Source of the DNA: Macrostomum hystrix
Lineage: Eukaryota; Platyhelminthes; Macrostomidae
Reading direction: 5' to 3'
Length of the DNA stretch: 64,000 nucleotides
Assembly: GCA_950097015.1 (NCBI GenBank)
Contig: CATNEN010000005.1
Location: 4,207,501 to 4,271,500 of the forward strand
Each line of letters begins with the position of its first letter. Position 1 is the stretch's first letter. Below are positions 44,700 to 56,781 of the stretch, piece after piece. The notes below the pieces were generated by a model that was not told the DNA's origin, ran no database searches, and saw only the letters and a list, made by a program, of their open reading frames with translations. Position numbers and translations under genes: made by a program.

Positions 44700-45310
44700 A
44701 GATAGTGGTCTACTTAAGTAGTCCGTGGAAAGACCACGGCTGGTATTTTAAATACCCACAATGCCTTTTTCTGTATCTCCCTAAATATTCAGTCAAACGC
44801 CATGAAAATTATGAACGCGGGCTAACATTTTCCGCACACACCAATGGAAAAACTTCCAGTATCACAAAACATCGGCATCGCCGAGATATTCAAAAATTCT
44901 CGTCGGGGTGCCTGGGGGCAAACACCACCGCGATGGTCATTATTTTTCTCCTCACTTAATTTCATCATGTAATTATCATCATACGATGAACTAACTTTCA
45001 AAGCCGCCTGTCATCAGTATCGTCGGGATATTCAGCCATTATAGCCGAAGACATTGGTGCCAATGACAACCGCATAGCTCTGTATTAACCTCTGTGTTTC
45101 AAAAATATAATAATTAGCAGTATAAATAATAGAATAGAACCAACAATGACAGCCGACATGATGATAATTACATAAGGAGCGGAAAAAAATTTTCTTTGCG
45201 TGGAATTTCACGAAAATCGGTCATTCGGTTTGGGAGCTATTGTAAATTAAGCAGTGGGTAATTGAAATACCCCGTAGTCTTTCCCCCAAGAGGAGAACAG
45301 CGTGCGAAAA
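44700..45310. repeat. Duplicate of the 36.7-kb fold-back-like repeat with inverted core
   Basis: Outer parts match 36740-37290 in the same orientation (ACATCGGCATCGCCGAGATA; GGTCATTCGGTTTGGGAGCT). The core 44993-45156 is the reverse complement of 36967-37138. ATGTAATTATCATCAT at 44966 and its exact complement at 45157-45172 flank the core. Confidence 0.6.
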
Positions 45311-45372
45311 ACATACTTTCAAGAGTAAACTTTGAGCAAGCTCCCAAGGCATGAACTCGAGTTCGCCCGGAC

Positions 45373-48340
45373 TCAGTTGCCGTCGTGCTCAATTAGTAAG
45401 AACACAGTCTGGACACTCTCAGGTCTTGAGTTCGCACCCTGTTCATTGTTGGCAGGTGTTGCACAAACTATCGTGCTCCGTGGCATCATCACCGAGTAGG
45501 TGCAATTCTCCGCATTCTGAAGCATTTCATTGTTGGGAGCGAGTCTTTCAAATAGTACAAAGACTGATCTTAGCCATTCGTGCTCAAGCCCCACATTAAA
45601 CCCCATTGTTTGATGCTCCAAAGTCAGCCATAATGCACTCACATCGACTGTTGGGTCTCTGAATTGTGGCGGTGTCTCATGCAACTCAGCGTCGAACCCA
45701 GCCTGCTCCTCCTGTGAGCTGTCGCGAGTTCTCCTGGCGCATCGCTGGAATGCACAGGTTGAGCAAAGTCAAACGCATTTACAATTTGACAATTTTGTTG
45801 TCAAATCGCTAATTACCTTGCCGATTATGACAGCCATCGGAGTGAAAATTACGGCTAGTACTACAGCGATCGGCACAAACAACGGTTTAAGAGACCTGTT
45901 AACCACTGTCTTCTTCAGTTCTGGTGTTGGCGACCCTGTGCTTGAATAGCTGCCTGCATTTGTACCTGTTTCATCATAGTTACTTTCAGTTGTGCTATAG
46001 TATGCAGCTTGAGTTGTCTCAAACTTACTCGGAATGGTTGAGTCCGTTGTCAGAGGACAGGACACACTCTCTGTGGTGCTGTAGTTCCATGACAGTTTAT
46101 TATTATTCCAATGTGCTGTGCATGTCACATTCACAGTCAGACAGTTTTCGCATTTCCAAATCGACCTGAATTTGCCGTCTACTTCAGTGACACTCGATTC
46201 CATTGTTACTGTGGCATTTTCGTTTGGGTGCCCTTGTAGAAAGCATTTGTGCAGAAGTTGTGGATCGGACTGCGTTGAATCAAAGGTGAAATTCCAAGCC
46301 GATGACTCAGTGACACAGGGGTCATTTGAGTAGATGCTCAGGTTGCTTGGCGGATCTGAGATCGGGGATTGTCGAGCTTGTGAGACTCCAGACATTGCTG
46401 TGTGCGCTTGTGAAATGGCACTTTTGTGGAATTGATTGTATACTCACAGTAGACTTTGAGCAGTCGGGAGCTGAGGACCTCGTCATCCACTGTGCATGAG
46501 TAGTTGCCAGCGTGACTTTCGTTCACATTTTGAATGGATTCTGACACGCTGCTGGCACTCGAGTTGCCAGAAGTTCGAATGGTGCTAATCGTGTTTTCAT
46601 CTCCGTTAGACTTTGCGAGAGTCAGAATAACAGGTGGCAGATTGACAGGTGCTTCGTGGCACACCTGGACCCGACAGCTCACTGTGACGTTTGAGTTTCT
46701 CACAACTTCATCGGATGGCTCAATTGTAGCTTAATTTTTTTAGAAACGAGTGACTTTTTTTTCTGGAGAAATTCGCAAAATAGATTTGCTCTTGTTATTT
46801 TGAGTAATTTTCAGTAACTGTTTTCCAAGATTTACGAATTTTAACATAAAAATGCTACCCATGCACTAGCAGGAGTTGGTTAGCAAGGTAAAGATTGCTT
46901 TAATGTCACATCGAGCTGAAAATCTAACAATAATGCGTTCCTTCTATACCGTGTTAATGGTTTTCACAGTTTCTTTGCTAGACATCATTGAAAACATGCT
47001 TAAATTCCAGGTCTTTGTTAGTCTATTACAGTCCATTTAAGACTATAAGCGTCGGGCTTTGTAATCAATGACTTTTTACGAGAATTATAATTACGAGTAA
47101 ATAGAGATTTCATATAGTTAGAGAGATGATATATTGTAGTAACATAAGGCAAGTGCCAAGTTCGACAAACTCACCTTGTATTTCCAATTTATGAATCCAC
47201 ATGCCAATGAAGCTCATGCACTGGTTCTGTGAATCAGAAACGTTTGCGACGTATTTTCTCAGCAGAATCATTCGGACCTGAAAGCCACATATAGTTTCTG
47301 GTTATGTCAGCACTGTTTAAACTAGGGCAGAATAGAAGCGGAAAAAAGAAGCGGAAAATGTGTTTCTTTTTGGGACCCACATTCTCCATGCTAAATTACA
47401 GTCAACATTTGTGTTTTTGCTTGCTGTTTTATGCCTCGATCTTGAGTCATTTTGTTTGCAAATCTACTAAAATAAAATCAATGTGGATATTTTTTCAGAG
47501 AAACCCTAAGCTGCATTGCTGATACAGAATATTGGCTTGCATTATACTCGCCTAATTAAACCCAAGGTTGCTCATGAATTATCAACCATCAGTCACCTGA
47601 TCGCCTCACCTGTTGCCTGATGCAGGGCACGCTCAAGTATTCTCCTGCAGAAACATTTGAGGGCGTCCTGCCGCACAGCTTCCAGATACCTGAGCTCTCT
47701 CCTCTAATGAAAGTAGAGCTGATGTTCTTTGAGTCGCAGTGCTCATGTCCAAAATCCACGTCTGTTTGAGAAGTCCAGATCTCAATGTCTGCTGCTCTAG
47801 AGTTTATTTCAGCGATTTTAACTTCTTTTGCTTCTACAATGTCAGTTAGTTTTTACTTTTGAGCTGCAAACAAGAGCTTGAAGAGAGTCGTTAGGAGCAG
47901 GTATTCAGAAGCTCTTGATTGTAAATTAACTGAATCGCTCACCTGACCTGGCCCTGATGCCCACAGAGCTGATCAGCTCAGGCCTCTTCAGTTTGATCAC
48001 AAACCAGTGATAGCCTGCATCTGCGTCATTCTTACTGGCCTTGGAGTGGAAGAATCTGTAGAAATACACGGAATGTGTCTCTGTGGTCTGGTTTTTAAAG
48101 CACAGCGTAGTATTATGCATATCAAGAAAGCTGGACGACTGCCACGAGTCAGCGATGGAATCTTTAGTGATGTTGAGAGTGCCTGAAATTAAAATTGATT
48201 CAGCAACTTTGTCAGAATATATCAGATGATTAATTCCGAGCAATGTCCATGGACTGCAACTCACAATTGTCACTGTCAGCCGCACACATTCTAGCAAGGA
48301 GGGCCGTTGCCAGCAAAATGCAGTTTAGCACTGCAGCCAT
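45373..48340 (-). CDS. Copy B: discoidin-like / two-Ig-domain single-pass receptor, 9 exons
   Basis: Exons: 48340-48265, 48182-47943, 47833-47610, 47277-47175, 46729-46448, 46355-46029, 45905-45817, 45744-45643, 45516-45373; phases match, 528 residues. It has the same plan as copy A. Exon 5 is 10 codons longer in the Ig1 loops (PVNLPPVI and NGDENTIS inserts). The second Ig domain has a cluster of replacements (NDPCVTESSAWNFTFDST and LLHKCFLQGHPNENA). The tail exons 8-9 and their surroundings are almost identical to copy A (CTYSVM, FLLIEHDGN), far more alike than the ectodomain. The exon 5 acceptor is TTAAG rather than TTTAG. A TATA box matching copy A lies about 80 bp above the ATG. Confidence 0.75.
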
Positions 48341-48419
48341 GCCTCAACTTTGCCTGAAACCTTCGGCAGATGTCGATGCAGAAAATGCAGATCTGTCTCT
48401 ACCCAATAAGGGATGTCTA

Positions 48420-48425
48420 TTTATA
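48420..48425 (-). promoter_or_regulatory. TATA box of copy B
   Basis: TATAAA in CCCATGTATAAATAGACATC, in the same position relative to the ATG as in copies A and C. Confidence 0.6.
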
Positions 48426-48489
48426 CATGGGTTGTTATGTATAAAAACCGTTGATCTACTTCAACTGTGTTTCTTTTACCTGAAAAATA

Positions 48490-49960
48490 CTTAAAAGTTC
48501 TCTTCAGTAGTAGCAAAGTGGTCCCTCTACCGCACTTGCACCGGATTGGCCGGGGCACTCGACAAATAGGGTGACGACGGCACCCACCCGACCCCAAGCC
48601 TGACCCCACCCTAAACCCGCCCGGACTCCAAACCCCCGCCCGACCGTCGTCGTAGAGGCAATGATCTTGATGCGAACCTGGGGCAGACTGGGCAATAGCA
48701 AGAAGTCCGCACTCAATCGCACAATCTTCTCGGTCTCCGCTAGAGCTTCCTACCTCCATGCTTCTGGCTTCACGGAAAGACACTTGCCCGGTCGGTTACA
48801 CCAGCGTGGTCACTCGATGCTACCGTGCTCCGCCCTTCATCACTTCCATCACCTCCGCCCTACCGGGCCTTGGGGGTGAGAGATATCGCTCCACAGACAG
48901 GAGTAGGGTGAGTCGAAGTTGAAGGACCAGTCGAGGCCATGTCGGTAATTCGTGAGCCAACGACATGTTCGACGCTGTCCTCTATCAAGAAGCTTAAAGC
49001 AATGCGGTGGTCGGTAGGAGTAGTAATGAACAAAATCCTCCTTCTTGTACAGGTGCAGAAATCCTTCAATGTCAATGATAATCATCCTGGCCACTGATCC
49101 AACAAAACTCGCCCAACCCATGTTCAGACTGCTTCTTCTTATAGTCTTGAAGTCGAGAGGCGTTTCGAGCAGCTTGGTTGATCTATACGAGACTTTTCCG
49201 CTAATTTTGTCATATTCAGACCAACTGCAGATAAAGGTACGAGGTTTTCTTGCAGGCAACTGATAAATTCATATGAACTGCATGATGTGGCTTCAGGTGT
49301 TTAGAGTATGCAGCTCGTGTTTCAGTGATTAAAATGACGAACAGCATACAGCACACCCTACTTATAGTAGAGTGAGGGAAATTTATCTTCAATTTTATTC
49401 TAGAAAGCGACCAGTGCTATCCGGGGCGCCATCAGGGCGGTCGGACACTGAATTCGCCCAGGCGCAATGAACTGGAGAAGATTAGGGCGCACAGAAAATC
49501 ACCACTAGGTTGAGCTATGAAATGCAGCAAGTCGACAATATTCGAGGTGTACAACGACTTTCCGTTTTCATAAACATCATATGCTGTGCCGTTAATACTT
49601 ATCGATTTGCAATTTTGTGGTGGCAGATAATTACAGCTGTCGCACGCAGCGCTCGTCTCTAATCTTGCGCAACTGCTTTTCGGCTTTCAGAACGCGCTCG
49701 CAGACAGTCTCCATGCCTTTCTGGTCCATCAAGGCCTCATACTGCAGCCGGGGCACCAATCTCATTTCCTTGTACATGTCGTCTTACACAGCTGAGAACG
49801 AGAGGAAGACAGCGAATAATATGCGGCTGGGAGAGATTGCGTCAAGCCTCCTTTACACTCTTGCTTTGTGCTACAAGCCGAAGATCGAGTATTGCGATAG
49901 CGTCTGAGTTTTCGCTTCCAACAATCTTCACAGCTAACATTTCCTGCCAATAAGTTTATA
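48490..49960 (-). other. Unidentified insertion with broken coding stretches
   Basis: This block is less AT-rich than its surroundings and replaces the expected upstream region between copy B and the next relic. Minus-strand open pieces include 49770-49617 (MYKEMRLVPRLQYEALMDQK...), about 49615-49400 (SISINGTAYDVYENGKSLYT...) and 49259-48849 (FICSWSEYDKISGK, MGWASFVGSVARM). They read like real protein rather than noise but are separated by stops. No family was recognised with confidence. A large DNA transposon or virus-derived element is possible. Confidence 0.35.
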
Positions 49961-50214
49961 ATGCACTCAGTTAGAAAACAAACACTACTCTTATTCGCGA
50001 ATGCGACAACGCGACGACGCAGAGAAGGGGATCCCTCGCAAAGGACAGTTTTAATGCAATGCGCTTATCCATGATTGATTTCATGAACACAAACTCACCA
50101 TTTCTTATAGATAAACTCGCTGCGGTGCCTCATCGGAACGAAAGGAAGGAAGAAAGAAATCTCAGACGCAACTCATGAGAAGAGGCGGGGTAAAAATAGA
50201 GCAGCAGGTACAGC

Positions 50215-50640
50215 TGATCCTCAAACTCATTCCGAATGGTTGAGTCCGTTGTCAGCGGACAGGACACACTCTCTGTGGTCCATGGCAGTTTAGAATCATT
50301 CCAATGTGCATGTGCATGTGCATGGCATGGTTTCGCAAAAGATTCACAAAATAGATTTGCTTTTTGTAATTTTCAGTCATTGCCAGTAACTGTTATTTAA
50401 GGTTTACGAATTTTAGCACAAAAATTAAGAAGTGTTACCCATGCACTAGCAGGAGTTGGTTACTAAGGTAAAGACTAGTAGTTTTAATGTAACTTACAAC
50501 TAAAAATCCAACAAGAAGAAGGCGTTCTCTCTACACCGTGAAAAAAAGCATCAGTTTGCACAGTTTCTTTGCTAGACAGCATTGAATAAGAAATAGTTTA
50601 AATTATCGGTCTGGTGCTTTTGGGGTAGACTCAGTGAAAT
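50215..50640 (-). pseudogene. Relic receptor copy between B and C
   Basis: Bases 50221-50310 match part of exon 6 of the receptor family (ATTCCGAATGGTTGAGTCCG; GACAGGACACACTCTCTGTG). Bases 50320-50600 match the intron between exons 4 and 5 (TACCCATGCACTAGCAGGAG). Exon 5 and the rest are deleted. Confidence 0.7.
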
Positions 50641-51398
50641 ATTATTCTATAAGCATCCTGCCTTGTCAGCAATACCACAAAAGCAAATGTGCTAATTGTG
50701 GGGTGCAGGATAAGGAGGGAGCCTTGGTTTCGGAGGCCAATAATGTGGCATTTCGAGGTTATTGTTCTGCTGTAAAAATGAATAATAAAGAACTCGGAGA
50801 TATTAGCCACAAGGTCGAGTGCGTGAGTCATGCGGACAGTTCACTCTTGGCCAATTAGGGGAAGGCTCGTTTATTCATACCCGCCAAAGAATGTTCCAGA
50901 AAGAAGGGTGACGAATGTTCTTGGAAACATGTAAACAAGTCACGCCCGATCTTTCTAGAATCCTACGCTTTTTGCGCTGTTTCAATACCCAGCATTTCTG
51001 TCTTAATCTTTCTATATCAAAGTCTGGATTTCTTAAGCTTTTCGCACTAATTTTAGTCCGCATTGGGTTAAAAAACGGTACAATGCGAAACCAACACAGG
51101 CATGCAAATATTTTATTTAAACACTCATTGTCACATGCTAAAATAAATAAACACTTTTGAAGAACAATTTCCGCAAGAGAATCATATTACAAAGTTTCTT
51201 GGATAACTAAGCTTGATTCAGTTATAAGCGTTTTGCTAATTTCCGTAAATTCTGAATCGGCATGCATTCTGGGGTGTGCTATTCTTGAAGATGTACTGTT
51301 TTAGTGTTCACATTGTCTAAGCTCTGATGCCAAGAAAATGTGACTCGCAAATAAAATGTCAGAAAACTGAATAGTCAGGAACTCGAGTTTTCTCGGCT

Positions 51399-54336
51399 TC
51401 AGTCGCCATCGTGTTCGATTTCCAAGAAAACAGTCAGGTCACTGTCAGGTCTTGAACTCGTGCCCGCCTCATTAGTGCCAGGTGTTGCACTTACATTGGG
51501 ACGTTGTGTTACCAGTGCAGAGTAGATGCAGCTGTCCACATTCTGAAGAGTTTTAAGTTTGATTCCTAAAGCTATTGATTCAACACAGGCAAGCCAGCCG
51601 CTCAATATACATGTTATGCGCCCATGAATTAATCATTTTTACAAGGATTTAATTACGTACCAATTTTAAATGATGATACATCAATTGTCTGCTATAAACC
51701 ACCTGAATGATCAGACGCGCCCAAATCCTACCGCTAAAAGCCCGTCTGCAACCCGAACTGTACGTCACGGATTTACTCACTTCAGCTGTGGAGTCTCTAA
51801 ACAGTGGCGGTGATTCAATCAGCTCAGTCTCGAACCTAGCCCCCTCATGTGAGCAGTCGCGATTTCTAAAGACGCCCTTCTGCAACGGACGGTTCGAACA
51901 ACGAAAAATAGTTTTCCCTTTGATATTTGAACTCGTCATCACTGATTACCTTGCTGATAACGACTGCAAGCGAAGATCCAAGAACGGCGAGTCCTGCCAT
52001 GATCGCGAAAAGCACCGGCTTGAAAATGCGCTCTGTTCTCAAAATTTGTTTAGTTGGGGATAGGCTGGACTGAATTTTGAATTTTATTTTGTTTAAAATT
52101 TTCTGCTATATTATAATATTTACTATATGCAGCTTGAGTTGTTTTTTTAACTTACTCGGAATGTTTGGGTCCGATGTCAGAGGACAGGTCACACTTTCTG
52201 TCGTGCTGTAGCTCCATGACAGTTTATCATCATTCCAATGTGCTGTGCATGTCACAGACACAGGCAGACAGTTTTCGCATTTCCAAATCGACCTGAATTT
52301 GCCGTCCACTTCAGTGACACTCGATGCAGTTGTTACTGTGGCATTTTCGTCCTGGTGGTCTCTCAGAAAGCATTTGTGCAGAGGATGTGGATCTGACTGC
52401 GATGACTCAAAGGTGAAATTCCAATCCGACGACTCAGTGGCACAGGTGTCATTTGAGTAGATGCTCAGGTTGCTTGGCGGATCTGAGATCGGGGATTGTC
52501 GAGCTTGTGAGACTCCAGACATTGCTGTGTGCGCTTGTGAAATGGCACTTATGTGGAATTGATTGTATACTCACAGTAGACTTTGAGCAGTCGGGAGCTG
52601 AGGACCTCGTCACCCACTCTGCATGAGTAGTTGCCAGCGTGACTTTCGTTCACATTTTGAATGGATTCTGACACGCTGCTTGCACTCGAGTTGCCAGAAG
52701 TTCGAATGGTGCTAATCGTGTTTTCATCTCCGTTTGACTTTGCGAGAGTCAGAATAACAGGTGGCAGATTGACAGGTGCTTCGTGGCATTCCTGGATCCG
52801 ACAGCTCACTGTGACGTTTGAGTTTCTCACAACCTCATCGGATGGCTCAATTGTAGCTAATTTTTTAAAGAACGATTGACTCAAGATTAGTTACATTGTT
52901 ATAGAGAGATTCGCAAAATAGATTTGCGTTTGTTATTTTTAGTCATTGTCAGTAACTGTTTTCCAAGGTTTACGAATTTGAACACTAAAATGCTACCCAT
53001 GCACTAGCAGGATTTGGTTAGCAAGGTAAAGACTACTTTAATGTCACATCGAACTGAAAATCCAACAAGAATGCGTTTTTGTGACAGAATATAGTTAGAA
53101 TATAGTTAGAGAAAGGATTTATTGTAGTAACATAGGGCACGTTCGACAAACTCACCTGCTAATACAATTTTTCGAATCCACATGCTAATGAAGCTCATGC
53201 ACTGATTGTTTGCACTAACGTTTGCGACGTATTTTCTCAGCAGAATCATTCGGACCTGAAAGCCGCATACAGTTTCTGGTTATGTCAGCACTGTTAATAT
53301 ATGGTGAAATTGAAGCGGAATAAAATGTGCTTCTTTTTAGTGGTTATAGAAATTTGTCCCTAAAGCATGTGACCCACATTCTCCATGCTAAATTACAGTC
53401 AACATTTGTGTTTTGCTTGCTGCTTTCTGCCTCGATCTTTAGTCATTTTGTTTGCAAATCTATTAAAATAAAATCAATGTGGATAATTCTCTAGAGAAAC
53501 CCTAAGCTGCACTGCTGATACAGAATATTGGCTTGCATTATACTCGCCTAATTAAACCCAAGGTTGCTCATGAATTATGAACCATCAGTCACCTGATCGC
53601 CTCACCTGTTGCCTGACGCAGGGCACGCTTAAGTATTGTCCTGCAGAAACATTTGAGGGCGTCCTGCCGCACAGCTTCCAGATACCTGAGCTCTGTCCTC
53701 TAATGAAATTAGAGCTGATGTTCTTTGAGTCGCAGTGCTCATGTCCAAAATCCACGTCTGTTTGAGAAGTCCAGATCTCAATGTCTGCTGCTCTAGAGTT
53801 TATTTCAGCGATTGTAACTTCTTTTGCTTCTACAATGTCAGTTAGTTTTTACTTTTGAGCTGCAAACAAGAGCTTGAAGAGAGTCGTTAGGAGCAGGTAT
53901 TCAGAAGCTCTTGATTGTAAATTAACTGAATCGCTCACCTGACCTGGCCCTGATGCCCACAGACCTGATCAGCTCAGGCCTCTTCAGTTTGATCACAAAC
54001 CAGTGATAGCCTGCATCTGCGTCATTGTTACTGGCTTTGGAGTGGAAGAATCTGTAGAAATGCTTGGATTCTGTCTCTGTGGTCTGGTTTTTAAAGCACA
54101 GCGCAGTATTATGCATATCAAGAAAGCTGGACGACTGCCACGAGTCGGCGATGGAATCTTTGGTGATGTTGAGAGTGCCTGAAACGAAAATTGATTCAGA
54201 AACTTTGTAAGAATATATCAGATGATTCCTTCCGAGCAATGTCCATGAACTGCAACTCACAATTGTCCCTGTCAGCCGCACACTTTCTAGCAAGGAGGGC
54301 CGTTGCCAGCAAAATGCAGTTTAGCACTGCAGCCAT
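51399..54336 (-). CDS. Copy C: discoidin-like / two-Ig-domain single-pass receptor with type 2 tail, 9 exons
   Basis: Exons: 54336-54261, 54178-53939, 53829-53606, 53255-53156, 52856-52575, 52482-52156, 52032-51950, 51879-51781, 51542-51399; phases match, 524 residues. The ectodomain is close to copies A and B (exon 4 lacks one codon). The membrane span (VLFAIMAGLAVLGSSLAVVI) and tail belong to a different type: KGVFRNRDCSHEGARFETEL, ESPPLFRDST, then CIYSALV and FLEIEHDGD. CIYSAL is a YxxL motif close to the ITIM consensus. Unlike copies A and B, the frame closes soon after the exon 6 donor, so splicing to exon 7 (acceptor GAACAG) is obligatory, which supports the same splice in all copies. 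Confidence 0.75.
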
Positions 54337-54415
54337 GCCTCAACTTTGCCTGAAACCTTCGGCAGATGTCGATGCAGTAAATGCAGATCTGTCTCTACCC
54401 AATAAGGGATGTCAA

Positions 54416-54421
54416 TTTATA
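54416..54421 (-). promoter_or_regulatory. TATA box of copy C
   Basis: TATAAA in CCCATGTATAAATTGACATC, 80 bp above the ATG, identical to the copy A block. Confidence 0.6.
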
Positions 54422-55515
54422 CATGGGTTGTAGTTTATGAAAAATTTCGGATTAACTTCAACCGTGTTTATTTTTCCAAGATAAATCGTTTGAAAATACC
54501 ATCCAATATTTATTCCTTGACAAAAGCATGAAGTCAGAAAAAGTTTGAATCCTGTTTAATATCTGCATCCTGTTTATCATTTATCAGGCATGGAATTGAT
54601 TTATATTAGCAGATTTGCGAATTCATTAAATGCTTATAAAAAGGTTTGATATTTTATCATCTCTTTTTATTAGCATTTTTCTCTAAACGCATTGTGCCAA
54701 AGCGTTTCCGGACACGCAAACCTGGCTGAACGGCTGACTTGTCGGCGAGTACATTCAACTAATGGAAACTGATTTCGTTCGAACACTGTACGCTCTGCGA
54801 AATATAATTTCTCAGTGCAGACAGTAGAGATTTATTGATTGGACCTGTCTCAAGATGCTGTAGATTCAGCGCTTCGGTGCCAATAAAACTGCTCGAATCG
54901 GTAAGTCAACAAGGAACAATTCACATGCTGTAAAAGCACCCAAAGGGAAATTGAAGCTAAACAATATCCGTATCATGCCACAGAGAACTCGTGCTGAAAA
55001 AAAAGAGAATCGGTCTAAAATTCTTCCAGATAACGCAGCACCAATTAAATACTTTCTTGAACTATTTCACACCAGTTGCGTTAAAATTTAGGTGTCAAGC
55101 TTAATTGTTGATAGATGGCACACAATAGCAGTGTTGTGCCACAAATGATTGAGAAACGTTCGTTCTGTTAGTTTTGGAGTGAGGCAAGACAAGCTCTATG
55201 TTTCTATGAGCGATAATCAATAGCCAGATATTATGTAGCGATCAGGTGAGAGTGGTGGAAGGTGACAGCATTTGGGGTGGTGGGCTAGGCGCAGACAGGT
55301 AGATAGAGTGCATTGGAGAAAAAGAGTATGTACTTGCAGTGGAATAAAACAAGAAAGAACAGAAATAGAATAAGTGGAGATGCGAAATAACTCAGCTCAA
55401 ATTCACTTAAGTTTGCCGAGTCATTCAAATAAGTTTAAGTCAAACTCCGCCTCAAGAAGTAGTATGTACATTCTCAAGGTTGTAGGACACTGCTGTCTTC
55501 GTGCACTTTGCAGTG

Positions 55516-55965
55516 AATGTGCACAATGTCCTCCTATGCGTCGTGTGTACCCCACCTAATGCGCCAGAACTTTTGAGTGCAAGCCCTCCGTTATACGTAA
55601 TTTACTACTCCGCTAGGCGTCATTTACCCAACCGTGGTTGTATCGCGTGTTTACTGCACGCGGATTGGCTGTCGACCAGTCTGGACTTTCATCTGCTGGG
55701 CTGTGATTGGCCAGTGGATGTCTGGGTTGGGGTGGTGTGGTTTTAGGCGTCCTCCGGCCTCAAGCGAGCCCTAGCATTATAAGACTTTGTAGTCTGGCTT
55801 GTTGGTGCTCGTGAACTTAGATTTGCACATGCGGCGTGTTTGGGGTGAGGGTTGACGCTGCAGCGTGTGCGTGCTTACGGTGGTTACACCCACCCCAACT
55901 TTGGCAATAAATATATATTGGCGTAAGCCAGTGAGGTTTCCTCGCGTTTTGTTATTCACTGCAAC
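55516..55965 (+). repeat. LTR-like promoter repeat, second copy
   Basis: Shares 55530-55795 with 40843-41100, including both ATTGG boxes and CATTATAAGACTTT. This copy extends further, with AATAAA (in TTTGGCAATAAATATATATT) about 130 bp after the TATA-like motif. The order promoter then polyadenylation signal fits a solo LTR, but the exact ends and target duplication are unclear. Confidence 0.4.
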
Positions 55966-56039
55966 TTAACTGCAAATTTCCGCCGTGTAGGAATCTTTCT
56001 ACAAAGCCAAAGGCCTACATGCCTCAATTCGTAGATCAC

Positions 56040-56395
56040 GCAGGGCATGTAGTCTGTTTGCAGGGCACGCCTTAGTTTTGTCCTGGCGAAACATTTTAGG
56101 TAGTACTGCCGCACAGCTTCCAGAAAACTGACCTCTCTCCTACGAGGAGCTGATGTAGTTTTGAGTCGCGGTGCTCATGTTCAAAGTCGAAATCTGTTTG
56201 TGACGTCCGAATCTCAATGTCCGATGCTCTAGGGTTTATTACATGAGTTGAGTAAGCCTGAAACTAGCTTTCAAGTCTAGCTTTCAACTAGTGAATAATT
56301 CCCGTGATTCTCAGCTCGCACTTGTGGCTGTGAGCCGTACTCAAAACAGCCAGGAGGGCGGCTGCTACCAGAATGTAGTTGTCGAGATAAACATC
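56040..56395 (-). pseudogene. Relic receptor copy upstream of copy C
   Basis: Bases 56050-56245 are a degenerate exon 3 (GCCGCACAGCTTCCAG; TCGCGGTGCTCATGTTCAAA; CAATGTCCGATGCTCTAGGG). Bases 56295-56385 are a degenerate exon 1/signal-peptide region (GCCAGGAGGGCGGCTGCTAC). Exon 2 between them is gone and the frames are broken. Confidence 0.65.
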
Positions 56396-56755
56396 TCTCC
56401 ATAATATTTAGAATTTATGTCTTAATTTTCAGTTGCTCACCCAGATTTATTCTACACTTGTTTGTTCCCGCAATGCTGCACTCCAGCTCACTTAGCATTC
56501 TGATTCCCATAGAATTCCACACCGCAGTGTAATATCACTTTAATTTTACGCTCGTACTTCTCTCAGCATTCGCTCCTCCCATAGACACCCCTTACTGTAC
56601 CCTCCATCGTTCTAGCTACACTTAAATATACTAAGCAAAGATCTTTCTCAGACTTACTTCTCATAATTCAACCACAGCATAAATAACAATAAACATTCTT
56701 TCCTCAACGGAAATCTTACATCTAATACCTAAATCTGTGTATGTTTCTGCCTATG

Positions 56756-56781
56756 TCTGTCTGTCTGTCTGTCTGTCTGTC
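56756..56781. repeat. (CTGT)n microsatellite
   Basis: Six to seven perfect CTGT units. Confidence 0.9.
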
